The notes under the pieces are model-generated. The model was not told where the DNA came from. It was given only the letters and a program-made list of their open reading frames with translations, and did not search any database. Below are positions 23,834-36,390 of a stretch of DNA of 64,000 nucleotides, in pieces. Origin of the DNA: Neckera pumila (Eukaryota > Streptophyta > Bryopsida > Hypnales > Neckeraceae). The stretch spans positions 7,144,520 through 7,208,519 of the forward strand of contig OZ018409.1 of NCBI GenBank assembly GCA_963969595.1, given 5' to 3'. The first letter of the stretch is position 1. Each line of letters starts with the position of its first letter. A program made the translations under genes and the position numbers.

Positions 23834-24518
23834 TTGTAGAGCGGATTACCTTCTATCCTCATAATCTCTCATGTTGTGTACATACATGCGATTGCTCAGC
23901 TTCTACATGACTGTCAACTTGTGAACAACAGACGAGGGCTCCTAGCTAGGAGCCCATTTGTCCCTACAGCCCGTGTTTTTAGAGAGGGTTCAGTGCCCCA
24001 TCCGCAGGACAGTGCAGGTCGTCAGTTCAGCGTTACGTGAATTTGTAGACTGAGGGCACTAGACCTGAACTACTCCCTCAGTTCATGAACCTAAGTATGA
24101 CATGAACCGAAGGCCATGAACCTACGCATTTCCCTTTCCTATTTCAATCAACAAGTTCGCCCCTTCGATCTCATCATTCATCAATTTGCATCTTCGTTCC
24201 TTGCTAACCCCTTTGAATGTGTGAAGCTTGCTTGGAACTTGGCTTCAGATTGACACACAATCATCAGCTTCTCTATCTCTAGCAGTTGAGACTGAACACT
24301 TTGGCCGCTGGTTGCCAGTATTAACTGTACCTTGTGTTTTACCAATTAGTCAGAATTTGGCATGCTTGAACTTCGATAAGTTGAAGGTATTAATGAACCC
24401 GTCTGTCCTGTGATTCGCAGCGTCGGCTGGACAAGTTTTTCAAAATTCCCAGAGTCTACACAGTTTGGAGGCTGGGGCCGGGATGGTGGCTCGAGAAGGC
24501 AACAGCGGTGGACGTGGA
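23834..24518. other. Upstream region of the germin-like gene
   Basis: More GC-rich than the distal DNA. I see no convincing TATA box or named element. It should contain the promoter and 5' UTR of the gene at 24519. Confidence 0.4.
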
Positions 24519-25784
24519 ATGGTGCAATGGGGTGTCGTGATCTTTGTGCTCAGCCTAGCCCAACTTGGGGCTCATGCAGCGGATCCAGATCCATTGCAGG
24601 ATTTCTGCGTTGCAGACCTGAATGCAGCGAAAAACGGGACGAGTGTCAACGGATACACATGCAAAGAACGTCATCTGGTCACCTCCGATGACTTTGCCTT
24701 CACCGGCTTCAGCAAACCAGGTTAGTACCCCGGTTAGCTAGTACAGACCATGGAATTGATGAAACCATCTTGTTGCTTGATTAAAATTCATATGCCACAT
24801 CCAACAGCAGTGAAGTTAGATCATTTTGGTGAAAAAAGAAAAAACGACTATTTAATTACACCATAGTTGATTCTGGAGCATATCCCACAATATCCGTTTG
24901 GAAATGGATTGAACAGTCTGCACCCAATCTTGAGCTCATCGTATGTGAGAGGTACTCAGAGCTTCTGGCTCTCAGTACTCACCGTCGAGTATTACGTAAG
25001 TTGATAGTGAATGTCGGACATTTTTGGGCTCTTTTGGTTTGAATTACAAATTCCCATTATATCGTCCCATTCCCAATTGTGTCCACAGCCTATCTTCAGC
25101 GGCGTAACATGTCAGTCCAGAAAACTTGATCATGTCAAGTATATATATGAGATGCAATCGGATCGATGATTCTAGATATTAATTATGCCCAACGGAGTCT
25201 TGAAGGAGCTAGCTAGGGCCGTCGGTGATCGATTCTCACACGAATGCAACGATGCATGATCACGTACATTGACGAAGTACTTACTAGCTTGCTGTGGATT
25301 GTTGTGATTTAATTATGTGTCAGGAAACACAGCAGCAACGGGCACAGGTGCCGTCATCACCTTCGGTCTGGTGACGGACTACCCGGCTCTCAACACCCAG
25401 GGCATCTCCCACGTGCGCCTGGACTTTGAAGTGGGAGGTGTGATTCCACCGCACACTCATCCTCTGGCGACCGAGACGATCTTTGTGGTGGAGGGCTCCA
25501 TATTCACGGGCTTCGTCAGCCACGACAATGTGCTCTACAGCCAGACGTTGCAGAAAGGCCATGTGTTCCTCTTCCCCCGAGGCCTGCTGCACTTCCAGAT
25601 TAACGTGGGAAATGGACCCGCCGTGGCCTTCAACTCCTTCAATGCTCAGATGCCCGGCCTTCTCTTGGCCGCCAACCAGCTGCTGGCTACCAACATCAGC
25701 AACACCGTCCTCGCCAAGTCCCTGGGAGTCAGCGACGCGGCCGTGAATGCCTTGACGGCGGCGCTCCCTCGGTACTGGGGATGA
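24519..25784 (+). CDS. Germin-like protein (cupin), two exons
   Basis: Exons 24519-24720 and 25324-25784 join in phase 1 (intron GT...CAG, 603 bp) to give 220 residues, the normal size for the family. Residues 1-20 form a hydrophobic signal peptide (cleavage after AHA), so the product is secreted to the apoplast. Cys30 and Cys48 are the conserved N-terminal disulphide pair; an NGT sequon is at 39-41. Germin box 2 supplies His111, His113 and Glu118 (HTHPLATE) and box 3 supplies His157 (PRGLLHFQIN): the Mn-binding cupin site. Germins form stable extracellular oligomers; known activities are oxalate oxidase or superoxide dismutase, and which applies cannot be read here. ATG 24519 gives the cleanest signal peptide; in-frame ATG 24483 would add 12 residues. 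The coding part is much more GC-rich than the surroundings. Confidence 0.93.
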
Positions 25785-25816
25785 ATATCGATCAGCTTCC
25801 AATCGGCTTCCAATTA

Positions 25817-25822
25817 AATAAA
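25817..25822 (+). promoter_or_regulatory. AATAAA polyadenylation signal
   Basis: Canonical hexamer 33 bases after the germin-like stop codon. Confidence 0.5.
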
Positions 25823-26858
25823 TTTAAAGTCTTGCGGGAGCAGGATCGACCCAGCTACTTATTGCTGCAACTTAAGTTAATTATTTAGATGTAAGTGACA
25901 TGTAGGAAAACAAAATTAGATAACAAATATTGATAACAAATATTTTTCCAAATAGCCAAATATTGATGGTTTGGAAAAATTAAAAAAATGACATGGGCAT
26001 GGCAAACTGGGTTTTGAAACCAGGTTGCCCTGTGCATAGATAACAAATATTAAGGGTGTAGTGATCGTAATTTATGTGACAAAATATTGGTAGGGATCAG
26101 TAGTGAATATGTATTTTGGGGTAGTCTAGATGTCATACTAGGAACATGCATTAGCGGTAGATAGTAAATTTCGGTGCATGTGAAGTGAGGTACTCATTTA
26201 ATTGTTACAAATAGTGAAGAGTGTGGAACTTGATGATGATTTTCCATCTAAAAATCATTGCAAGGCATGGGTTCTGTATCAGAGTCTGACCAGTAATATC
26301 AATAATGTAAATTTTCAAACTCATCAACTAGCTCCGTCTTTGAATGAGTTCAGAATTGTACATAACATTGTATGACGAGGCAATGATCTTTACTTCCCCA
26401 AGCTAAGACAGTATTATGCTTTGCTAGATACCTGGGAACTCAAGGACTTATAGGTCAGTTCAAGGATTGGGGTGGACTTAGGAGTCATGGAAGACAATTT
26501 TGTTAATTGGCAGCAGAAAACATTGTAGGTCACGGGAGGGTTGTTAGGATGCATGAAAATGTGCATTTAGAGAAAATGTTAGCTCAAAAAGGCCGTAAGG
26601 TGAACAATTAGTCCGATGTGCCCCATTGGATTTCTAATTAAAAAAAAAAAAATCTTATTATTTAAAAAAAAAATTGTTTAAGAAAAGAAAAAAATCTTTT
26701 TTTTTCCATTGTATTTGTACATTTGCCCCAAAACCCTCCACAGGGCCCAAATTTTTTGTATCGAGGGGTCTCCTTTTCAAGGATGCATAAGAGACTTACC
26801 TCATTGGTGGGTCTCCTTTTCAAAGATGCATAAAGGACATTTTAGAGGGTTTTAGTAA
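25823..26858. other. Intergenic, small direct repeats only
   Basis: Short repeats of gataacaaatatt (25918-25950, 26038-26050) and a doubled ggtctccttttcaa block (26767, 26811). No gene. Confidence 0.45.
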
Positions 26859-27197
26859 CATTAGAGAAAATTTCAGGCCTCCGGAGGGTTGCTCCAAGGT
26901 ACCCTAAAATTTGTTTTTTTGGGGCTGAAAAAATCATTTTCTCCCTGTTCCTGCCCACCTAAAATTGCAATGGCAGTGGTATAGGAACCAAATTTTAAGA
27001 GTTTAAAATTTATCAAAAAAAAAAAAAATAATAATAATCTTTAAAAAAAAAAATCACAAAATCTGACTATTTCGGCGAGCAGTCAACTTGGATGATTGCT
27101 CATTGCGGCACTTTTCCAAAGTGACAGACCAAGCCTTGAAATAGCTTGGTTTGTCACTCTAAGGTAGCCTTCCGGAGGATTGAAATTTTTCGTAATG
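26859..27197. mobile_element. CATTAGAG-family MITE, copy 2
   Basis: 339 bp. Left end CATTAGAGAAAATTTCAGGC then ctccggaggg; right end ccttccggaggattgaaatt then TTTCGTAATG, inverted. The internal hairpin gacagaccaagcc / ttggtttgtcac is conserved with the copies at 18475 and 27631. Confidence 0.7.
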
Positions 27198-27630
27198 CTA
27201 TTTCCAACTCAAAAATGAAAATTGGGATACGAAGAGTTCTATTGAAGTTACACAAGCTTACAAAGAGATTTTCAGAAAATAATAAACTGTCCACTTTCTA
27301 CATGTGCTCAAAGTGCACTTACTACCTTTGCACACATGCAGAGAATACAATTTTTTTCCTCGATGTTACAAATAGTTGAAGAGAAGCACCTTCAAGTTTG
27401 AATTTTTTTTGAATTTTTGAATTTAATTTACTATTTAAAAAAAATCAAATCCCAAATTGTATATTTTCTTGCATTTTCTATCACTCTTTGAATGTGCATA
27501 ACTTTTAGAGATAAATTCTTCTAGGTCTGAATTTTCACAAATATACTATTTTGAATGCTTTACGAATTATCCATATTTTATTTCATTTAAAAAAAAATTA
27601 TTTTAAAAGTCACAATACTCTAGTATTAAG
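27198..27630. other. AT-rich intergenic DNA
   Basis: Nothing supported between the two CATTAGAG-family copies. Confidence 0.4.
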
Positions 27631-27961
27631 CATTAGAGAAAAAATAAGCCCTTCGGAGGATTGCTCTACGGACCCCTTTAATACTCTTGAAATTTTGTTT
27701 ATTGGGTCTGAAAAATGATTTTATCCCCTGTTTCCACGCAGCTGAAACTATAGTGACAATGGCGCAAGAATCCAAATTTATGAATAAAAAAAATTATTTA
27801 AAAAAAAAAAAAAAGAATTGCAAAATCTGACTTCTTTGGTGAGTAGTCATACACTCTGACTACTCACCAAGATAATTTCCCAGGTTGACAAGCCAAGCTT
27901 GAAATAGCTTGGCATGTCAACTTGGAGCAGCCCTCTAGAGGACTGATTTTTTGCCCTAACG
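27631..27961. mobile_element. CATTAGAG-family MITE, copy 3
   Basis: 331 bp, CATTAGAGAAAAAATAAGCC to TTTTTGCCCTAACG. Contains two internal stems: gagtagtcat...gactactcac and gttgacaagccaagcttgaa / atagcttggcatgtcaac. Confidence 0.7.
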
Positions 27962-29151
27962 GTTGTTTAGAGCCCAAACTGGCAGGTGTTTCTTTCAACT
28001 ACCCTGATAGACAATGATTGTTATGTAACCTTCCACGGTATAAGGCGACAATGAATGCTTTCACTTTGGATCATAACATTGTAAATTAATTCATGCAAGA
28101 GTTCATGTGGTCTATAGAATACTATAGAAGGCCCAAGAAGATTGGCTCGGAACAAAAGAATTGTCCTCTTTGTGGGTCATAAAGGGTTGGTCACCTTATA
28201 ACATTTTTTCTTGGATACATGATTTTTCCTTGCAAGTAAAAGGGAGCAAACCATATTGATGAACAATGTTATAATGGGTTATACTAAAGAAAACCCTCAC
28301 TTTATGCTATTTAATGATTGGTAGAAGCTTTATTCCTTATCCTCTTCTTAGGTTGTGCTTCAATACTTTTATTGCTTATTCACTCTAAAAAGATGGACCT
28401 ATGATCATTTTTTCATACTTCAAAGTTCCTCTCACTATATGCTCCCATTTTACAACTGCATGTGATTGAAGTTTTTATTTTTATTTTTCAGTTATATACC
28501 TTCAACATGTCCTGAAAATTTCAGATTTTTGAAATACTTGAACTATTTTGTGTCACATATTGCACACCCAACAAAAAATTGAGCATAACTCCTAGAAATT
28601 TTACTTGTTTTACTTTAAATTCATGAGTAGGTGAATGGTAAATTGCCGAAGTCAATCAATTTTTTTGTGTAATTTCTAAAAATATTTACTCTGGAGTACT
28701 ATTCATTATCCAATTTCTCTATATTGTTACTGATTAGAGGTTTTTGAGGTTTTCAATATTGAACATAATGGGTATGAAAAAATCATTTTTTCCATAATTA
28801 GGTACATATGATAGTTTAGAACATCATAGTTAAAAAATACTGCCATGTCATTCCAAAAATTAAAAAATTAGCATTCTATGATAACAAGCCCAAAGTTCAA
28901 ATTTCAATTGAATTTTACAAATTAATCAAATTTTCAAATTGGAGTAGGAACTAGACTTTATAGCTTCATTTCATAAATTGATCTCAAATTCAAAAAAGAT
29001 CATTTTCATGACTCAAATTCACATCAGAGCAAGGATCTAGAAGATGTCAAAATGTACTACATGGTGATCCATGAATCAAGCATCTTCCTCTTTAGAAAAG
29101 TCAAAAACACCACAATGAGGCATTATTCAATACTATTTTCAAAATATGTAT
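27962..29151. other. Intergenic with decayed repeat
   Basis: From about 28390 the sequence resembles 20045-20180 (ggacctatgatcatt, ttttacaactgcatgt), probably the decayed left half of the same TTAA subfamily. No gene. Confidence 0.4.
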
Positions 29152-29632
29152 TTAACCCTTTAGTGACCGTAGTTGATTTGGAGGGCGGGCTCAGTTTTCC
29201 AAGAAAATGAATTTTGTAGCCACTCTAAAGATGTAGTCTTAGATTAAACCGTACAAGGTGTTTCCATAAGGGAGATTCTTCAACCTAACAGAAAATCAAA
29301 CTCATCCAACGGTACAAATTGCTATAAATAAGGTAGGAGGTCCATAAATTAACCTTTTAAGGGCTAAAGTTAAATTTTTTGAAGGTGAAACATCTTTAAA
29401 TAGTTTTTTAGTAAACTTTCCTCAAAAGACAAGTAGAATAGGCATCTAACCCAAGCCGTTTCATATTTTTTCAAGCTTTGTGAAATTAATTACAAATTTT
29501 TGAAGTTCACAAGAAATGGTCATCTGTGGTTATCAAAACAAATACCCTTCTAAAATGTGCAGATTTAGTACACTGAAGAAAGTGAACCAAAAATCAACCA
29601 AAAAGTGGTTGACCCAATCACTAAAGGGTTAA
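29152..29632. mobile_element. TTAA-flanked element, short subfamily
   Basis: 481 bp with inverted ends TTAACCCTTTAGTGA at both sides, bounded by TTAA. The interior is unrelated to the 935-bp type but shares blocks with 20035-20800. Non-coding. Confidence 0.7.
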
Positions 29633-30325
29633 GAAGCTTCACAAAAAAAATTTAGATGAAAAAATGCATTTGTCCATACTATATAGCCCTTCAAAAAGTC
29701 ATCCATTGGCTGATACATGGTTAATGTTGTAGGATTTTTTTAGTCTTCCCTAGTAAATATCCTTCATTTCTATATTCTACTCATTTTTTATTTATCTGCT
29801 TCAATTATTGCCTCTATTTGTACTATAATAAGTTGTTTTAAGAAAATTTTGTCACTATATCGAGGTTAAAATTTGCCTTGTATACATAGATTGTCATAAG
29901 GAAAAAAATTGATAAACAATATAAAATGAAACATGGTCGTGAGAAAGAAATTGAATCTAGTCAACTTTTGAGGAGATACATTAAAGAGGTGATTAAATTT
30001 TGTCACAAAAGACTATCACAAAAGGAAGTTGTACCATAACGCCTATAAATATACAATTTTTAGTATGATTTGGTATTAGAATGGCAAATATTATTTTTTT
30101 GAATTTTTTGTCCATGATATTATATGTCTCCATGTCTTTGATTTATGTGCCAATTGGTTTACTAATCTTGACTCCAAACTTTATTTTGTAGAATACTGAA
30201 ATATGTGTGTAATATATCATTTTGAGCTATCAAGTGGTGTATAGCTAAACAATTTCACCATTAATTCTAAGTTTCTTCCTTCATTGACTCCATATTTCAT
30301 TTTGTAGAATACTAGAATGTGTGTA
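29633..30325. other. AT-rich intergenic DNA
   Basis: Contains a duplicated segment (tttattttgtagaatactgaaatatgtgtg at about 30180, again at about 30297, and tcattttga..ctatcaagtggtg at 30217 and 30517) flanking the next element. No gene. Confidence 0.45.
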
Positions 30326-30509
30326 TAGTAGAACTTCTCTAAAGTAATAGAGTTTGGACCGGTCGACACATCACATTAGAGAGGTTATCACATTAGGGAG
30401 GGTCATGATGTTCGCATGTGATTCATATTGTTAAGTTGGGACCGGCAATCAATACTTTTTGACAACACTTTATTAGTTTAGAGAGGATTAACTTTGGGAG
30501 GTTCTATTG
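30326..30509. mobile_element. pogo/Lemi1-like MITE, 184 bp
   Basis: Bounded by TA (30324-30325, 30510-30511). The left end TAGTAGAACTTCTCTAAAGT and the complement of the right end (CAATAGAACCTCCCAAAGTT) are diverged copies of the CAGTAGAACCTCTC terminus seen at 23212. Non-coding. Confidence 0.65.
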
Positions 30510-30674
30510 TATAATGTGTCATTTTGAACTATCAAGTGGTGCATAGCTAAATTAATTCACCTCACTAAAACTAAGTTTTTTCCCTCACACCTACTACTCA
30601 TTGAATTGAAGCACCTCCAAAACTCTCATTTTCCAATTTGTAATACACGTTATACAAACATTACACGTAGTAAT

Positions 30675-30935
30675 CTTCAACATGCACCATCTAATGATCA
30701 CAATTTTTTTGCAGTTGATGCATTTGTAAGACATCATAAGCTTCAACTAGCACCATCTAATGATCACAATTTTTTTGCAATTGATGCATTTGTAAGACAT
30801 TATAATCTTCAACATGCACCATCTAATGATCACAAACTTTTTGCAAATTGATGCATTTGTAAGACATTATAATCTTCAAAATGCACCATCTAATGATCAC
30901 AATTTTTTTGCAGTTGATGCATTTGTAAGATACGT
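30675..30935. repeat. Four tandem copies of a 66-bp unit
   Basis: Units start at 30675, 30741, 30807 and 30874 (cttcaacatgcaccatctaa ... gatgcatttgtaagacat), over 90 percent alike by eye. The 66-bp period keeps an open frame through three units, but there is no splice or start context that makes it a gene. Confidence 0.85.
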
Positions 30936-31411
30936 GCAGTTCTATATGATTAAATGATTAAAACATTTCATACACAGACTACAGCACATCTATTTGTAGG
31001 TCAAGAATTTGGTCACTTCCTACTACAGTACCCTGGGCTGTAAGTTAGAAGGGTAAATCTCCACAAAAACTCATATAGGACTACAATCTTAATCTAATGT
31101 AATAAGAACAGAGTTCCATTTATATCAAATTGAATAATCGATTCTTACATTTGGCATCCTCTCACCACATTCAAAATCGAGGTGAAAAATAGTTTGAGAC
31201 ACCAGCTCAGCGATCATAGAGACTGAATAGTACAATCTCTTGCAAAAAAATTAAAGTGGCTTCCGCTAGAAATTCATTTAAGTTAGCCTGCTCCGAATCT
31301 TATGATCAGGTCATTACCGTTACGGGTGTCAAGGTGTCAAATTTAGGGAGGTGGCTGGTGAGTCTAAACTGCACTAAATCTACCAACAAGATTGTCCTAT
31401 AAGAATGAAAA
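30936..31411. other. 3' flank of the helicase gene
   Basis: Downstream of the helicase stop on the minus strand; expected to hold its 3' UTR. No clear poly(A) hexamer found close by. Confidence 0.4.
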
Positions 31412-34400
31412 TCAAATAATCCTTAAACCAGGTACATTTTTCAACCCCATCATGCCAACAGTCTTCCTCATCAGAGCTGGAGGTTGAGATAGGCCCAAAG
31501 TAGAGCTGAACATGTTTGCTCGTTTCACGAGTGTTGGTTTGTCCCACTTCAGGACTGCGCATGAATTGTAGTAGCCCAACCATGCCTGGTATGCCTTGTC
31601 CTTCAAGTCCTCATTGATATATTGCAGAGCCTTGTTCACCTGAAAGGACAATCTGAAGAGTGAGGAAAATACATTATTTGAAGAAAACACTCTTTTTGAC
31701 TTGCGTAGTCAATGGCACAAGACAGATTGGTGTCTAAAATCCCGACCTGGGTAAATAACTGCGCCTCACAAGCACAAGATGCATGTTTCATAGTTGAACA
31801 AGAATCAGAGTCAACGAGCGGTAGAAATTGACCCTTCACCCAACGTAAGAACTAAAATACTTAGAAAATTAGGCGTGGCGACCCAAAAAATGACGACGTC
31901 AGACTGCTAACCTTTGCTTTAACATCTGAAGAGACCGGCACATTGTTTGCTTGAATGATTGTGATATCCTTCAAAGACCGCAGGAAAACTTCCTCCCAGG
32001 GCGTCAACACGAGTAATCCTTTCCCTTCCTTACCAGCTCGACCTGTGCGCCCAAGTCTATGAATGTACTGCTCTCGTCCTGCTGGAGTACCGAGCTGCAG
32101 ATATATCGTCCAATATATTGAATGAATGCGCCAGTGTTGGCAAAGTAAAGAAACCATGAAATTGAAGGCAGACAAGAGTACAGAACCTAAATTCGATTTA
32201 AAGATATTACCTGGAGAACCAGCGTAACATCTGGATAGTCGACACCTCGAGCAGAAACATCAGACGTGAACATTATAACGCCACCAGGATGATTGCGGAA
32301 CTCATCTGATACTTTGGTGCGGAAACTCTGCGACTTCCGGGAATGAATCTCAAGGGTGTTCATGCCAAGTTTCTTGTAGAATTCAGCAAACAAGGCTGTA
32401 ATACGCGCTGTTGTACAGAAGACTAGCACCTGTGATGGAACATTAAAAACACTAGTTCAAATGTGCAAAAACTCTGCATGCTTTGGGACAATGTAGACAC
32501 AATGTAGACGATCCCTGATCCTACGTGCTGTAGAAAACCAGACCTTGTCAAATTCATTGAACAATTACAATTATTTCACATCAGTGAAGGAAAGAAAAGA
32601 AAAAAAGAAACAAGAAAATCAAGAACAAACCTTAAAGTTGGGCTCTTGAACAGCATGTTGTTTCAACAAAGCGTAGATAGCTGTCAGCTGCTCCTCTAAA
32701 GGTACAATAAGGTACTCCTGTTTAACCTGAAAACAGATAAGGTTGAAATCAAAGTCGTGTAATTAACATTGAATGAAAATAATAAAAACCAAACTACTGA
32801 TAATTGATGCAATGGCAAAGACCAAACTGGCCCAGACAAAAGTAGCGTTAGAAACAGGGCAATCAACGAAAAGAGATACTAGCATCCAAGCGGGAATATT
32901 TCACACTCGTCTAAAACAATCAGCCTATCGAACAAATCGAATAGGAATCTTCGTTGACTTCAACATAACAATATTGCAAGTACAAACCTTCACATGAGTC
33001 TCCTCCTCTTCTTCCCCAACAGTATCAATGTAGGCATAGTTGCTCTTCAATGCAATTTTGCACATGGTCTTCACCTGCATAAATTACCACAGAAGATTGG
33101 GATTCAGCCTCATAATTAACAAGCATACGTGTCCATAAAACTCATCATTGCTCTTACTTCAGCAACCTCACTTAGCTATTTGTTCTGTGCTCGCTTTTTG
33201 ACCGCAATGCAAATAATATTTTTTTGAAAAGTTGCATATTCTTGCGTTTCTCAACATCGACCCTAATGTATATGGAAAACATTACAGTATAATAAAGCAA
33301 AAAAAAGACGCAACACAAAAGCATCGAAGGGACGCACAAGAGAACCTCATGGGGCACTGTTGCTGAGAAGAGGAGTGTTTGTCTCTCCTTTGGTAAAGCT
33401 TTGATAATACCATCCAAACTCTTTCGAAATCCCATATCTAATAACTGGTCGGCCTCATCAAGGATCAAAACTTTCAAGTCTTGTAATTGCCTCCGCACAT
33501 CTGGATTCGACTGGATATGGTCGAGTAATCTTCCCGGAGTTCCAACAAGAATCTGCAACGCAGAGCAAAGAGGCACAAATAAGAACCTAAGCGAATTATG
33601 CCGCCATGACAAGTTCACAAACCTACACGATTCATGATTCCTTATGAAACCTTCCGCATCATGTACCAGCCTGGAGGCAAACCAAATTTACTCACTTGGC
33701 ATGGTGATTTCTCAAGCCTCCTAGTCTCGGTGCCCATGTTAGTCCCTCCAATCACGACTTGTACCCCTAGGCCACGTTGAAACGTAGTCAACATCTTAGC
33801 TTCCGTAGCAACTTGAGTGGCCAACTCCCGAGTCGGACAAATAGCTAAAACATTGATTGCATTCCTCCTCGAATGTTGAGGTTCCTCTTTAAGAATAACT
33901 TCAATAGCTGGTAACTGCAAAGTATTGGAAAACAATTTATAAAGTTTGGCATATTCAAATTCTGTCCTCGAGTGACAAAAAACAGTCAACCGAACTGTCC
34001 TAAACAGAAATGACAAATACCAAATCTAGCTTCGACATAGACGCTTAACACGGTATGAATAATTTATTACCGATATTAAGGGAGTGCAGATATAGCAACA
34101 GCAACCATATTGATTTTAAAAATGTGGAAATCGAGCCGCTACAGTGTCAGAAAAATGTACCAGAAAAGCAACAGTCTTGCCAGTGCCCGTCTTGGCTTTA
34201 GCTAGCACATCCTGTCCTGTCCCACCCATCACATCAAAATCAGGCTGGATACCATAAATACCTATCTAGAGAAATTTGAGCGCAATAATCAACCCAGGAA
34301 AATGAAGAATTCAGTTCTCGGAAGTTACAAACCTTTCAAAATAACGGGCAGTGTTTCATCCTGAACCACTGTCATGGTGTCAAATCCAGCCACCTCATGT

Positions 34401-35996
34401 AAGGCTTTGAGAGAAAGCGGGGATATCTTAAATCTATCAAACCTGCCAATCGCCAACAGTACATGCACAAAACCAACAGAGTTTTGAGGTTTTCAAAAAA
34501 GACTTAAAACTCTTAGAGTCAGAACGCACGTTAAGAATGACATAAAATAAAAGATACGAAATGAAATGCGAAGGTTGACTAGATAAAAACACATTTTCCT
34601 TCACATACCTCGTTCTCGATAAATGAGAAGCAGTCTTCCCAGTGATCACCAGAGGCTCCTCATCGCTGCTTTCAGGTGATTCCTTTACCTTTTTGCGCCG
34701 ATCAACGACATCTTCGATAAGTGGCATGTCCGTATCTAACATTGCTGAGTCAGGGGCAACGCGTCTTTTGCCTGCGCCTGTAGCACAATGCCCAAAACCA
34801 AATGTATCTCTTTATCAAACGCGACTTAAAAAATTGGAGACCGGTACGCTACAGGATACAAAAACTGATAAGGTATCCTAATCCCGTCTACAACACTGAT
34901 CCCTGTTACCAACAACAATTCATAAAATAAATTGGACTTATTAGCAAGGGCGCATGCATGGCTTGGCTAAATGTCTATAGCCACATATCTTTGAATCCAA
35001 ATGGGGTAGTCTACGGTTACTTCTAGAGGTCTACGACCTTCCACTTCAAAGTTAATAGGAAATTCGCATTATCCGAACAGAATTACCTCGTCACCAAAGA
35101 TATCTTCACAGCTCTATACATCTCTTAAGAATCACACTCCAAGATACCTTAAAATGCTTATAATGACGCAAATAGTATCCTCTCCATTGTCATATCATTA
35201 GCCTTGTATACAGTGCCAAGAAAAGACAGTAGTACATGCAGTGCTTCGGCAACTGCATCGTCGCTCCCAGGATTATAATCAAGTGAGAAGTTGCCAAGCA
35301 TTAAACGTTACCTTTCACTCTGCCATTGCTTGAGGAAGAACCCCCAAAGTTCCCGCCCATCGAATTGCCAGGTCCGCCGACAGCCTTGGGCAAAAATCTA
35401 GCAGACGGCCGGGACTCCGGACGACTGCTGGACACCTCAGCGCCGTCCTCTTCCGTCCATAACTCCTCCGCTCCCCGCTTCGTAAACCGATCCGCCAGAG
35501 CCCTAATCTTGGGATCATGGTACACGGGAGGCAGAGGAGAACCCGCATTCGGAGCCCGTGGCTCCCAAGGCTTCTCCAACAACGGAGCGGCAGCCATGGC
35601 CTCATTCCGACGCCGCTCGTCAAACAGCTGCTTCTCACGAGTAAGCCGTGCCTTCTCCGCCTGCTTCTCCTTCTTCCGCTGCGCATTCTTCCACTGCCAT
35701 TTGCTCACCCCTCCCGGAAACGTCCTCGGTCCACCGCCCATGGCTCGGGCGCCTTCAACAGCCGAAGCGCTCTCCGACATCGCTCCTAGCGCCGGCTGGA
35801 GCCCCGACAATAATCCACTCCCTTTGAAAAAAGAAGCCCCGGAGCTTAGAAGTGGAGATTCAGAACAAACAGTGACGCGGTCGAGCGATAAGCGCGACAC
35901 GAATTTTCCGACGCTGGGAGGCGGCCGCGTGAGGTAGGACTTCGGGACCAAAAATGGTCCGGGCATAGAACGAGAGAGAATCCTTGCTCCTGCCAT
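31412..35996 (-). CDS. DEAD-box ATP-dependent RNA helicase (AtRH31/RH48, MSS116 type)
   Basis: Eleven coding exons (35312-35996, 34609-34777, 34333-34442, 34161-34216, 33696-33914, 33346-33552, 32988-33074, 32631-32726, 32211-32429, 31912-32094, 31412-31639), all junctions in phase, give 752 residues. Visible motifs: Q-motif region in exon 3, Walker A AKTGTGKT 329-336, PTRELA 367-372, TPGR 418-421, DEAD 445-448, SAT 476-478, TSDVSARG in exon 9, HRLGRTGR 628-635, then the family tail ending GLKNVPGLRII. The first ~50 residues are Arg/Ser-rich and nearly acid-free, and residues ~80-225 are low-complexity and charged; I infer a mitochondrial or plastid transit peptide followed by a disordered linker. 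Expected role: ATP-dependent unwinding or folding of organellar RNA, as for MSS116 relatives. The start is ATG 35996, the first in the open frame. Confidence 0.93.
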
Positions 35997-36038
35997 GCAA
36001 TTCACCTTGGACTTCAACTCACCTGCTACACAAGTAAC

Positions 36039-36294
36039 CTAAAACTTCAAAACCAGCCAGAGGATTTCACATTCACCGCAAGCCAGAGCGTTTCAGATTC
36101 TGCGCAAATCTCCCGCAATTCATAGAATCGTAACCAAAACATGCGGATGAAATCGGTACTACTTGACCGACAATTTCCAGCAAAATTCAACCCTAATTTG
36201 AATGAGATGGCATAAATGCAATTAAGTCTAAAGCAGGAGAGGAAATTGAAAATGGAGTAATGAAAAAGGAAGGACTGATGAAGCATTGTCTTAC
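36039..36294 (-). other. Probable 5' UTR intron of the helicase gene
   Basis: On the minus strand a strong donor (TTGCGG|GTAAGA) at 36294 and an acceptor (GAAGTTTTAG|GTT) at 36039 bracket 256 AT-rich bases just upstream of ATG 35996. No coding frame crosses it. Confidence 0.55.
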
Positions 36295-36363
36295 CCGCAA
36301 TTCTCCATAAGAGTTGGGCGGATCGATAGGGATGATGAAGTGGCCGCAAGAGACAACTGACGC

Positions 36364-36390
36364 TAGGGTTTTAGGGTTTAGGGTTTTAGA
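36364..36390 (-). promoter_or_regulatory. Telobox cluster, helicase promoter
   Basis: Three overlapping AAACCCTA-type motifs on the minus strand (TAAAACCCTAAACCCTAAAA), about 70 bp upstream of the inferred 5' UTR donor. Teloboxes are typical of plant promoters for ribosomal and RNA-handling genes, which fits the helicase. Confidence 0.65.

Noticed and set aside
25320..25802. Antisense frame of 160 codons in the germin exon
   Set aside because: Shadow of the GC-rich sense exon, which carries the cupin motifs.
30675..30935. Regular repeats resembling a CRISPR array
   Set aside because: The units are tandem with no unique spacers, and the DNA is plant nuclear.
36364..36390. Interstitial telomere-like repeat
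   Set aside because: Only a few partial units at a gene promoter; better explained as teloboxes.
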